DNA of 64,000 nt from Talinum fruticosum (taxonomy: Eukaryota; Streptophyta; Magnoliopsida; Caryophyllales; Talinaceae). Each line of letters opens with the position of its first letter. Positions within the stretch are counted from its first letter, which is position 1. This document shows positions 24,686 through 36,500 of this stretch, in pieces. Position numbers and translations under genes: made by a program. The notes under the pieces were generated by a model. It worked only from the letters and a program-made list of their open reading frames with translations, was not told where the DNA came from and did not search any database. The stretch is from contig JAITYX010000021.1 of NCBI GenBank assembly GCA_021018815.1, positions 3,439,001-3,503,000 of the forward strand, read 5' to 3'.

Positions 24686-25237
24686 CTTCCTCCTTTCTTC
24701 CGTTTTATAATATATGTAATTTTTATAATTTTAATAATAGTGTTTCCGGAGAAAATTGAGTTGATGAATGTTGAATGTTGAGAGATTAAGAAGCTTGAAG
24801 GTAGCATTACGAGAAATATTAGATTTTGTGATGTGAACATGACATGTCTTGGGATTGGAAAATGGTGAGTATTTATAGGAGATTTTAAAGGGGTAAAACA
24901 ATGACGTTACTGGGGTTTAGGGGAAAACCCTAGCCCTAAGGGCTTTGGGCTTTTACCTGGTCCTTAAGGGTTGGTTTGGGCCGATTCCTCCCTTATCCGA
25001 CTAATTAGGTCCAGGTTGGCTGGTGACGTGGCGGATGAGTGGAACTGTCCGGAAAATACCGAATCGGATAGTAATAATTTATCAATTTTATCCTTATTAA
25101 TGGCATTTGATCTCTTTTTTTCATTAACTTTCTTCAAAATTAATTTTAATTTTTTCAACATAAATTTTCCTATAATTTTATATTTTATCAATATTTTAAC
25201 ACAACTTCAAAACGATAAATATTGCGAGAGAGAAAGA
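24686..25237. mobile_element. Stowaway-like MITE copy split by an insertion
   Basis: The left end (24686-24740: CTTCCGTTTTATAATATATG, then TTTATAATTTTAATAATAG) matches the start of the MITE family seen intact at 49233-49496. The remainder resumes at about 25068 (TAATAATTTATCAATTTTAT, then CCTTATTAAT) and runs to a worn right end near 25237. The two halves are separated by 327 bases of unrelated sequence, implying a nested insertion. Confidence 0.5.
24741..25067 (+). mobile_element. Nested insertion inside the MITE, LTR-like
   Basis: The segment starts TGTTTCCGGAG and ends CCGAATCGG, with ATAG on both sides (24737-24740 and 25068-25071) as a possible short target duplication. It includes a TATTTATAGGAG promoter-like motif at about 24870. 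The TG start and internal promoter-like motif suggest a solo or partial LTR, but the end is not the usual CA, so the class is uncertain. Confidence 0.4.
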
Positions 25238-25587
25238 ATTTTTATTTTATTTTTCTCATAATGGCATTCATCCTGCATGTACACTCTTAATATTTGGGCA
25301 TATTTTTCTTAGCCGCCTGTTATTTGCACTTGTGTTTTTCAGTAAAGTACAAAATCATATCGTGTGAATTTCTGAAAAACTTATTCAACTGTATATAATG
25401 TAGACAGAAAAGGGGGAATCAAGAAGGCCTTATCCTTTTTCCTCTGTTGAAAAGTGATAGATTATCTTCTTTCTGTTATTTAATGTCTGTCACGATTGAT
25501 TTTTATTATTTCTTTTTCTTTCATTTTTCTTTTTTGTTTTTTGTTTTTTTTTGGTTGTTTGCAACTTTGATAGATGTTAGTTAAACT

Positions 25588-25825
25588 AACTTCTTTTTCA
25601 TTTCATAATATTAGTCACTTTAATATTAACTGACATATTAATGACTAATTTTACGAATTTTATCCTTATTAATTATTTTTTCTCTCCTTTTTAATTGACT
25701 TTCTTCATTTCTAACGAAACCTAAGGGAAATTTGGTCTTTTAACACATATTGTATCATAAATTTTATATTTCCTAGTATTCTTTTACAATCTAAAAACGA
25801 TAAACATTGTGAAACTGAAGGAGTA
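25588..25825. mobile_element. Diverged Stowaway-like MITE copy
   Basis: It shares ordered blocks with the copy at 49233-49496: 'TTTCAT.TCATAATATTAGTCACTTT', GACATATTAATGACTA, TTTTATCCTTATTAAT and GGTCTTTTAACA. The right end GAAACTGAAGGAGTA is a worn version of GAAACGGAGGGAGTA. The left terminus is not recognisable. Confidence 0.55.
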
Positions 25826-28268
25826 GAAATTACGAGTGTGTATGTAAAGTTGTCTCTATAAGTTTGTAATATGAAAGCATCTATTTAATTAGCGAGATTG
25901 TCTTATTATTCATTTGAAATTAATGAAAGAGCTTTCCATTTTATTTTGTTTTTGTACTTTATTTATGTGGAATTGAAAATTTCTTTCCTCTTTTTTTTTA
26001 AAAAAAAAAAACAATAGGCATTGATATTTCCTATGACCTTAATTTTCCACAAAAGTTTTGAGGCTGAATTAATATAATGATAATCATATGACATAGAGTA
26101 AAATGATTGTATAAAAGGTGGGAGGTCACTAGTTCAATTTCTGACTTTCTGGACAACTTGCAATATTTAAAATTCTAAAGTTAAGATCTCCATGGTAGCC
26201 CAGAAGATTTTGTGACGAGAGACTATTGTTTTTTTTATTTATTATTTATTTATCCTTTTATCAATGTCTTCACCTACATTTGCACCTCTACATCAACATC
26301 CAGATTTTTAAACAAATCCCACAACCTTAAAGGTTAAACCTAGTGTCTTTATAAAAGAATCTATAGCCTCAATATTTATACCGGATCCATGGACTCGAAT
26401 TTATACACCGTGACATGACGGAATATAAGGTGCAAAATTTAATTTTTTTGAAAAGAGGAATCATAGTGTCACGGGGTAACGTTTTAAAAATTAAAACAAA
26501 ATAAAATACATAGTAATTTAGATTTATAGACTCAAATTTATGGTATAATTTATAATCTAGCCTCTATTTTTTTGAATAAAAGCTTAGATTATATATTATT
26601 ACTTGTTGTAAGTTCCATTTTATTTTACTTCTCAAAATTTATTTAGTTAGAATTAGAAGACATTTACTGGTAGTTTATATTTATTTTTTATTAATTTACC
26701 TTTTGTTTTGTGAGGGTTTATTTTATTTACTAATTTAAATTATAGATTTAGAGTGTTATGTTCACAATGGTTGATTTGGATTCATTCATATGATAATTAA
26801 GATCTATTGATTTTGGTTAAGGAATGAGATCAATTTAAAATTGTATGTGGTTTTTAGTTTTAGCAATCAATCAATCGTAATTTATCATGTCAAATAAGTA
26901 CACATTATATAAAATTATATTATAACGTACTGAAGTCAAAGGAAGTAGCATTAATGTTGAAGAATAGCAATAAAAAAGATACTAGAATCGGATAATACTA
27001 TTAGATTTCTAAAAATAAAGGATATTTTAAATTGAGTCCTGCTAAAATATGACATATGACTTTTTTCAATGAATCTGTTTTCCCCTTATTCTAAAAAGTA
27101 ATTGGACAAATTGCTCAAATGAAAATAGCGTAGTACATAAGAAAAATAATCATAAAATAAAATAAAAGTTAGAGAACATTATTCTGACGGCATTTAAATC
27201 TGCATGGGACTATTCTATTGCTCATAATTCTTTTAGGCTACGCAGGGGTACCACCTTTGTTCTGTGTTCACCTTCTACCTTCGGCAATAATAATATATAT
27301 CAAAGTACTGCCTATTATATACTACTTACGTCTTCATTTACTTAATTTTGTGGTGGTTGATATTTGATTTTTCGAAATTTTTAATTTGTGATTGTATAGA
27401 CAACAAATATATTATGATATGTTTCATTTAATTTTAATTTACATTTTTAGAACTTTTTATAACTAACTTTACAACTTAAATTTCACAAATTTACTGTTCT
27501 TTACAACTAAATGAAACGAGGAATTTGAAACTATGGACCCAATGACATTACACATTTTAAAGAATAAAATTTAGTGTTTTGTTTTTGGAAGGAAGAGCAT
27601 ATGAAAATATAGAGTGAATTGTTAAAAAATAAATTGTTATATATAAGTCTATTCGAACTTACATACAAAACGCATATAAATAGAAAAATAAACAAAAACG
27701 AACATAAACAAACGAATATAAAAAAACACATAAATTGTTAAACTCGTACATATCTAATTTATAAACGCAAAATTACAATAATAATTTTTGCCAAAAAGGG
27801 GGAGAGAGGGAGAGAGAGAGAGGCAGCAACATAGAATGTGATGGTGGTTAGTATTCGATGCGCATTATTAAGCATAAAGTAAAGTCCCTAACGCAAAAGG
27901 ACAGTAGGCTTTGCCTCAAATTGAACATTATAGTTATCAATTAATTTTGTATTAATATTCCCAACAATTATATATTCTGTGCTATCAAAAAAAAAAAAAA
28001 AAACAGTTATATATTCTAGCTAAATCAAATGGATGGTCATGGTAGCAATTTTATTCTAAGCATAAAGATTCCCCAATAATTATTTTAATTAATTAAAAAT
28101 GCCAATTTGATACATATACCCTCCCCATCTTTCTCTTTGACCAAAAAAACCATGCTATAGTACTTTGGAATTTGATTGCTATAGTGGAATTTGGAAATGC
28201 TATATATGTTGACAAAAAGATTGTGAATTAAAATAGGTAAATCTATTTATTCAACAATCATTTATCGC
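25826..28268. other. Gene-free spacer
   Basis: A+T-rich spacer without a credible coding frame. It contains the dispersed repeat near 26385-26590 described with its relative at 20640, a GA-rich patch at about 27798-27822, and a poly(A) run near 27988-28004. Confidence 0.55.
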
Positions 28269-28627
28269 AACTAATTAACATAGAATTAGCGTTAATAGAT
28301 TAAGGGAAAAATAACAACTAGTTCGTATAATTCGTGTTCCACAATATAGTGAATAGATTAGTATTCAAGATTATTTAACAAAGATTTAATATACTAGTTT
28401 TTCATATGTTAAGGGAAAAATAACGTCTACTTAACATAGAATTCGTGTTCGATAATATATTGAATAGATTAGTATTTCAGAATATTTAACAGAAATTTAA
28501 TATATTACTTTTTTATATGTTAAGGAAAAAATAACAACTAATTAACATAGAATTTGTGTTCCACAATATAATAAATATATTAGTATTTCAGAATATTTAA
28601 CAGAGATTTAATAGATTATTTTTTAAC
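28269..28627. repeat. Tandem repeat, unit about 110 bp, three copies plus a partial
   Basis: Copies begin at 28300, 28409 and 28520 with TTAAGGGAAAAATAAC or TTAAGGAAAAAATAAC. Each continues through 'ATTCGTGTTC' or 'ATTTGTGTTC', a 'TTAGTATT' stretch and 'ATTTAACA.A.ATTTAATA'. A partial copy precedes the first (from about 28269, CAACTAATTAACATAGAATT). The units differ by scattered substitutions, so the array is not recent. Confidence 0.8.
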
Positions 28628-29012
28628 AGTGATTTTCACTTGACATGTACTCTAAAGCTCTATTTATGTCGTATTATTAATTTTTTTTGATGGAGTGTCG
28701 AATTATTTTTAATAGAGATTTAGTTAAAGTTAAATTTTATTCGACATAAACATGTGTGATTATATAAAATCCCTAAAATAAAATTCATGGATGTGAAGGC
28801 AATAAATGCCTTGTTATGTGATTGAATTATAATAATATAGTGGTGGATTTTACTTGATCCAATTAAGATACTTCAAATTTAGAAAGCATCTTCGATAGAG
28901 ATTACCTAACTAATTAGTTGAATCTAATTTCCGTGTACTACTAATCATACCATAATTTTGAATTATAATATTTTTATGTAATTTTTCATTTTAATTATTT
29001 AAAATATATTTA
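28628..29012. other. Spacer, nothing recognised
   Basis: A+T-rich sequence between the tandem repeat and the next MITE copy. No gene or regulatory element can be supported. Confidence 0.5.
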
Positions 29013-29240
29013 TATATTTTTTATTTTAAAATATGTGTTATTTTAATTAATTTTTTTTATTTCACGATATTTATCACTTTATAATTTTAATAACTAATTT
29101 AATAATTTTATCCTTATTAATTACTTTATTTCTCTTATTTTTTCATTAATTTTTTTAATTTTTAATAAAATTTTGGAACAACTTAGTCTTTTTAATATAA
29201 ATTTTATCATAAATTTAATATTTTTTATATTTATCCATAC
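29013..29240. mobile_element. Diverged Stowaway-like MITE copy
   Basis: It aligns with the 49233-49496 copy through TTATTTTAAAATATGTGTTA, 'TTTATTTCACGATATTTATCACTTTA', TTTTATCCTTATTAAT and CTTTTTAATATAAATTTT. Both terminal CTCCC motifs are lost. Confidence 0.5.
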
Positions 29241-29474
29241 GGTATGACTTTTATAGCTTTTACCGTAGACTTGTTTTGCGTAGTATTAATTAATGCCAGT
29301 CTGGAGTAATTTGCTTCGGTCAATGCAGGTAACGTTATCGCACCAAAGTAACCAGCTCATCACAGAGGTAGTGCCTCTCTCTCTCTCTCTCTCGTTCTCT
29401 CACTGTGGTTTGGCTACGCCTGCGTGACAATTATTATGTGATTTTGGGCTAATTAAGAAACAGGAAGATGCAGT

Positions 29475-29906
29475 CCTGTTTGGCAACAGCGATTCGAAGT
29501 AGCTTTTTAACGCTTTGATCAAGCTTAAAATACTAATCAACTAAATATTAGTGTTCGGTAAGGTAGTGTTTTAACTAGCCTTTACGAGTAACTTTTAGCG
29601 TTTCAAGTAGTGTTTTTGAAAAGCTAAGAATATTAGTTTTTCACGTTTGAAAGTAGCGTTTCATATTTTTTGACCAAAAAACCCTTCATTCATTTATATT
29701 TGACAAATTATTTATATCCTTTTACGTTAATTTACAATAATCGCCTAACTCAACCGCTAAATTTACCGAACACATTTATTCAACCACTCAATTGAACAAC
29801 TATCCGCTAACAGACTAAAATCTAACGAGTTATCGACTACCTAATCAGCTATCAGCTACACAAACAATTATCCGCTACTCAAACGACTTCATTTTGCTCG
29901 AACAGG
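29475..29906. mobile_element. Candidate MITE with imperfect 30-bp inverted ends
   Basis: The left end CCTGTTTGGCAACAGCGATT and the right end on the minus strand, CCTGTTCGAGCAAAATGAAG, share the CCTGTT(T/C)G core and converge again on a 'TT(C/T)GA(A/G)TAGC' motif. The interior repeats AGCG/AGTAGC-like words. No target duplication could be found, so the boundaries are tentative. Confidence 0.4.
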
Positions 29907-32900
29907 CCGCAATTTAGAGCTATTTATTAGTGATGTTAATCATTATGTGATTTTAGAGTTGAACCTATATGATATTGACACATGTTCATAGCACATCTAC
30001 TATACATTTAGAAGTTTACACTTTCCGAATATAATATTAAAAAAAAGATCGAGTTAAACAAAAAGATGAGAATTTTATGGATCAAACATAATGATATGAC
30101 ACTCGAAAGTATAAGCTCCCACGAATGTATGAGAATTTGCATTTCACTTGTGAGTTTGCTCCCCTACTAATATTATTGATCTATGAACTCGTATATATGA
30201 TATTGATAATATAATAGGCTATCGGGAGAATTGAGATATTTATATATGAATTGAATTACTCCAAAAATATGTCTAATAAGAAAATTTAAAGTTATTGACT
30301 CTTCATATATTTTCTCAAATAGTGAATAATTTTCTTAGCCACAAATATTTGAAATTATTTTACACTGATAGCATAATCTACACAAGTATGTAGACAATTA
30401 GGCGAGTACCTCTTATTCTTTTATTATACTTGTGGAAAATAAGCTGAACTCAACAACATATGATGGCCAAATCAACTACCTCAATTATTGTCTCTTTTTA
30501 TGGAAAGTTGTCCTCTCTTTCCATACTTGATGAGGACTTGAGACTCTTTTGCATTTCCTATTTAAAATTATTGGAATGATATGTATCTTATATGAAGATA
30601 TATTTTTATTGTATTTTCTTGATTTAAAATTAACATATTATAACTTACAAGTTATGTAAAATTATTATTTTATCTATAATGTTTTATATTTAAGAAATTA
30701 TGCGTATGACACACCATTTGGATGTCATCCGATACTTTTTGATGTAGCCAATGACTCATTATGACTTTATATTCATAATCATTTAAAAAATAGTAATTTT
30801 ATATCACAAAATATATTAATATAGGTTAAATGACACTTAAAATTATACTTCACCTTTTTCTTCATATAATTTGCTATATTTTGATTTTTTTGGGCTTCTA
30901 AGGGTATGTTCAGCTCCTCACTTCAGTATAGGCATATTTAGGAGATGTCTCAGTTAGTTGACGTATTTCACTTAAAAGGGGTGGAAAAATGGGCTGCCTA
31001 GATCGGATAGTCAGCCAAATTTGGATGCTAAATTAATGAGCTGCCTTAACTTGATTTATATATCCTTAATTATGGTTGAAAAAGTGACCTTAGGCTAGTC
31101 ATTTGTTTTATTTGATCCCCACCTCAATCCGAACTCGACTTATATATATTGATTTACCCTTTTTTTTCAGGAAGACAAATTTGTATTTATATTAATTTTA
31201 TCAATGACAATAGATATTTTTTAGTATGGTGTAATCATTAAAAAGTTAAAATTTTGATCATTCGGTACAATCGTGATAATTAAAAACTTTTGATACGAAT
31301 TATTTGCTCTTAATTTGTTTTTTTTTTTTTGATAAATAATACATCATTCATTAAAGTGGAAATGATGGCAATTTGAACACAATGTTATGAGTAGTTGCGT
31401 ACCCTCTCTTGACGATTTATTAATGCTTTCGACATAGATTTTGGTCAAGCGCTGCATCTTTGAAGCATTAGGTTAAGCCATAAAAAGACAAATACATAAT
31501 TATACTCAAAACTTGATTAAGCATAACTTGTAATTTTATATTCATGGTTTCTTTTGATTTTTAGTTTGTCTATGTAATTTTTTTCCCTACTCAAAATTTA
31601 ATTATATTATGACGTATTCATTATATCCTAAAGCGTGATAAAAACTTCAATTCTTTCAGAAATATAATAAACATTAGTTTAGTTTAAGTATTGCTTCTTT
31701 CAGAAGGCCTCCTTCGACCTTTCAAATGATATAAGGATTTAGATAATATATCGAGTTTATAAATAATATATAGGTCAAATATTAATGATGCTCTTTACGA
31801 CAACAAGTCTAATTGAGAGAAAAGAGAGAGAGCTAATCTTCGTAGAATTGAATAATATTATGCCAAACAGTCAAATATAATCATAAGAATCCAACTGGAT
31901 GCCCTTTTTACAAAACCTTACACTTGTATGTGATTAAATGGCCCCATGGAAATAGAACATCGTGATTCAACAGGTATCAATCGCTCATATCAAAAAGGGG
32001 GAAATGGAACCTCCAAGCTTGAAAATTAAATATGGGATTATTCTAGTGTAAGTATCACATACTTCAAATTACTTTTTTTTTCTTTTCCCCGATCAGCAAC
32101 TGGCCTACCTGTTTGTACTCCTATTTTAGAAAAGTCCAAAGGATTGTGACTTACTAGGAAGAGGAACATATCAAACCCATCTATTTTCACCCCCATAAAT
32201 TCCTCCCACATGAGGTAATTTTGTGCCCTCATATTCAAATCCGAAAGGGCGGAAGTGTGTGAAAGGCCACTCTCCATTCGACATATAATGTAAATTACTT
32301 GAATTCAGTGTAAATGTTGTTTTCTTCTGCTCCCATAACTAAGATCATAGTATGCCATGAGTTAGAACATTGATTTTAACGTAGAATATAACTCATCGAG
32401 AGTTAGTAACTCAACCGATATGAGAGTATAATTTTATCGAGAGTATACTTCAACTAGAGTTCAAATTATCATGGTTACAATTTTCTTTGTGAAAGTTATG
32501 GACTCCTGGCAAACTCTTAAGAGGTTTGAAGACAGGCCCACCCTGTTTGCGAGCCAGACTCTCTTATTTTATCCACATATGCAATAGTTTCTCTGCATTA
32601 TCTTCTTTTCAATGGTGCTATCTTTTTTTCTTCGAAATATTTTTATCAATGATTAACTCAATTACTAAAATTTTTTAAAATTATTGCTAGAGATTCATAG
32701 TTAAATTTCCTAATATCAATATTTTTAATATAAATATATTTTTTTAACTAATAAAACTCAAAATCTGCTTAAAACTGTGTATGAGATTAAGAGAAATGTG
32801 TGCTGAATTATTAGAACCAACCGGTACCGGTTGAAATTTGTGATGATGTGAATCGTTTGTGAGTGACATTCGTTGAGAATCACCTGTAATAAACTTCCCA

Positions 32901-33018
32901 ATAAGCAAACGCCATGTCATAGCGGTCTCGAAGCCGGGGCATTTCCGGTAATTCCCTAACTCCATTCCTTTTTATTCCGACCTTTCCTTTTCTTTTTGTG
33001 CACTGCGGGACAAAAATG
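29907..33018. other. Gene-free spacer up to COI1
   Basis: A+T-rich. It contains a T tract at 31317-31330 followed by sequence that could be the reversed 3' end of a retroposon. The last part (about 32990-33018) should include the COI1 promoter, but no clear TATA box is seen. Open frames on the minus strand near 32.04-32.28 and 32.74-32.97 kb resemble no protein. Confidence 0.5.
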
Positions 33019-33255
33019 TTTCTCTCTCCTCTTTCATTATCTCTCCGCCTTCGAACACAGGAAAAAAAAATCCCAGGAGAGAGAAAATGCAGAGAGGGAG
33101 AAGTGGGAGAGAATGGCTACCACTGCCTGCTAAGCTTTAGCTACTACTACAACGAAGCTATGGCTACTCGTTGATTGCTCGTTCGTTGTTCATCTCATCA
33201 ATTTCTCTTTCGATTTTCTCTCTCTTTTCGGCTCTCTCGCTTTCCGGATCCCCCT

Positions 33256-33413
33256 GTAAGCTCTCTATCACTATCACCATACGACTTCGATTCAATCTAT
33301 CAATTTTTTTCGATTTCCAGTTTTGCTATTAGTTTCTCCTATTTGAGATTGATTCATGTGCTGAGTTTGAATTTCTTCTTCGAAATTTGATTCGATGCTG
33401 CTACTTTTTGCAG
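33256..33413 (+). other. Candidate intron in the COI1 5' leader
   Basis: CCT|GTAAGC at 33253-33261 and TTTTTGCAG at 33405-33413 would make a 158-base leader intron with a T-rich end. A seven-codon upstream frame (ATG at 33419, TAG ending 33439) lies just after it and before the main ATG at 33534. Confidence 0.4.
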
Positions 33414-33533
33414 GAGTATGAGCTCATCGTCGCGTTAGATCTGTATCCGAAATCTCTTGGTTCTTTGATTCTATAATTTTTTAAAAAAGTTTTATTCATT
33501 TCTGTTTTCTGGAGTAAGTGAAACCCGGCGACT

Positions 33534-36500
33534 ATGGCGAATAACCACAGAGCGGTTTCCGACGAGATCCTGGAGTGTATCTTGCCATACGTCCAGGATC
33601 CGAAAGACAGGGCGGCGATATCACTGGTTTGCCGGCGGTGGTACGACCTGGACCGCCTTACGAGGCGCCACGTGACCATAGCTCTCTGCTACACCACCAC
33701 GCCGGAGCGGCTCCATAATCGCTTTCCGAACATTGAGTCGTTGAACTTGAAGGGGAAGCCCAGGGCGGCCATGTTCAATTTGATTCCGGAAGATTGGGGA
33801 GGTTTCGTCAAGCCTTGGGTTGATGTCTTGGACACTTTTCCTCGCCTCAACTCGCTTCATTTTCGGCGAATGATTGTGAGCGACGTCGATCTTGAGACCA
33901 TTGCCACCCTCAAAGGTCGTGCGTTGCAATCGTTGAAGTTGGATAAGTGCTCCGGTTTCACCACCGATGGACTACTTCATATTGCTCGCTCTTGCAAGTG
34001 AGCTTGCTTCTCGTTCTTGTTTTTGTTCTCGTTCTTGTCCGTGTTAACTCCCCAGAAATCTCACCGATTTGAATTTTTGATTGCTCCTCCGAATTAGTAG
34101 TGTTTTGTTTGTCAGTGACTGATATGGTAGTCAGCGTTGCTTTAGTTCACATTAATTAATGGTGGGATAATTGACCTGAGATGAACTTAATAGATGTTCT
34201 GTAAAGGCAATATCCAAAGATGCGGTTACATTAATAGGAGCTCTAGGCACAGACTGCCTTCTATATGTGATATGTGGTGTTGTTTTAAATTTAATGTAGT
34301 TTGAGATGGCATTGACTTTTATGTGAAGAGCATGTCTCCGGATTGTGTGTGTAATTTGGATTTTTTTTGGGGGGTAGTGAGAGGGTTTACCATTATGTGG
34401 AAGAAGATTTCAGAGCAATACTGCAATGCATATTTTTGTTGACTTCTTGAAGGGCCCTTGCGGAATACAATCAACCAAGCTCATCCAATCGGGTTAAATT
34501 TTATTTATCATCTTTTTTAACTAAAATTTACCAGTTGCTTACTGTTATGGAGTTTTGAATAACGAATAAACTATTCTAGATGCAATTATGCTTCTTCCTT
34601 TTTCTTTAAACTTGAGATGTAATTAGTTGTGTTCAACCTCTTTGCTTAATTTGACATGTTGCTTACTATGATAACTGATAAGCTGATGAAATTACTAACT
34701 GAATGTCACCGTGATTTTGTGTCTGTTGGAGGTATTGTCCATGGCATTTCCTGGTCTGAGCGTCTCTTGTATTTGTTTTAAAATTTCTGTTTTTGGTACA
34801 TCGTGGGGACATGGACAAAGCATGCATTTTAATCATGAATGGGATGCCCATATTACCTGTGCAAGTGGAATTTGTTTGTCTCTGCTCTGCAGCTGTTTCC
34901 TGCTGTTTTCCATCAGACTCTGTGCTTCCATTTATATATAAAAACTTGGTGCAGTATTCTCATTCCAGCCAAGATAGAACTGAAAACATTATATATGAGA
35001 AGATGCATTTAGAAGTCCTTGATCCTCTAAAAGCACATGAAAATGCTAGATCATTCATTTAGTGGAACATGGACAAATTTCGAATGCATGTTTTAAACTC
35101 TTTGGCAGTCTCTGCCTTGAAAATGAATGATCAAAGTACTCCTGCTCAAAAGAGTGCAGCTATTGTAGCTAGTATGAATGTTGCTACTATTTTGATCTGA
35201 TGAACGTTGTGGTAAAGATGCTAACTCGGATGTCTTGGAACTTTTAAATTTGTAGACTTGTCTAAGAGTAAATTGTTAGAAACGTAAGAGAAGTTGTGTT
35301 CAGGCATTTAGGTCGTCATTGTTAAAAATGTTGAAATAAAAGATTTCCATGATTTCCTTTTGTTTGGCTAACTGCCGCTGGAAAAGAATTGCAAAAACTA
35401 TAGCTAAAATGGATTCATTTCCAGATTTCCACCCCAACCCCCGGGGCAAAAATACCCCTGATGGGAAAACAATGAGAAAACTTTGGGAAAAAGTTATGAA
35501 AAACTTTAGTTGATAACTAAGAGATATCAACAGATCTTTTGTAGGTTTATTTATCTATCTTTTCCCCTGTTAATCAAATACACAAATCTTGGATTTCCTG
35601 AGTTTTCTATAGTTTTTCTAATAGCAGGCAATAGCAGAACTGTGGAAAACTTCTGAAGTATTTAAGTTAATATAAGCCAGAGATTTCCGTGAATTTTTAG
35701 CACTTGCAGTTTTCTATTGTTCCCCTCCTACTTAGTTTTCTGTAGTTCCATGATACCTGTATAATATTATTTAGTTTTCTTCTGTAATTCTAAGTTTTTA
35801 AACTGAGGGTAAAAATTTAGAGTTTCATGATGCCTCTATTCCTCTCCTTTTAAAATGCACTTGAGCCTCTTCTTTGAAGCATTTACTGAGGAGGTCAATG
35901 CAACAATTAGAGGGGTGATATAAGCTTAAAATGTGTAGAACTGACAAGCTAGACCTAGAAGGTGATGGCTAATGGCTAATGGCTAATGGCCTAATGGTCT
36001 CATTATTCTGTCCTGGTCAAGATTGCACTACGTTGGTGACAACGGAAGAGTTGTCCTCTCTCTTTAGGCATGGAGGAGTAGAGAAGCAAGGTTTGGCGCT
36101 GAACAATGTAGATGTAGTACTTTGTCCAAGAAATTTTCATCTGTTACACTGTAATTCGGTTGTATTTTCTCTGGGTACTTTTTGCTACCATGTTTGTGCA
36201 ACACAGCAAATAGTTGCTGTAATTCTAATAATTGCTGCTCTAGGTCACTATTATCACATCATTTAAGATCTATTAATCTGTTATGTTTTATGGAGAAATT
36301 ATCTTGGGGAGACAACTTCTATATGCATTTCTAACTGGATGGCATAGGAAGTCATCTATCTGTAACCATGTATTTTTCTTTGTGCTTCTGCTCATAATGG
36401 TGAATTAGTTACTCTTAGTGACGTTGAAACTTTTTGCTTGTAAATAAAGGGACATGAAAACCCTGCTTTTGGAAGACAGCACTGTCAAAGAGACAAGTGG

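Noticed and set aside
34711..36266. Open frames in COI1 intron 1
   Set aside because: Flanking exons match COI1 exactly with correct phase; the intron frames match nothing.
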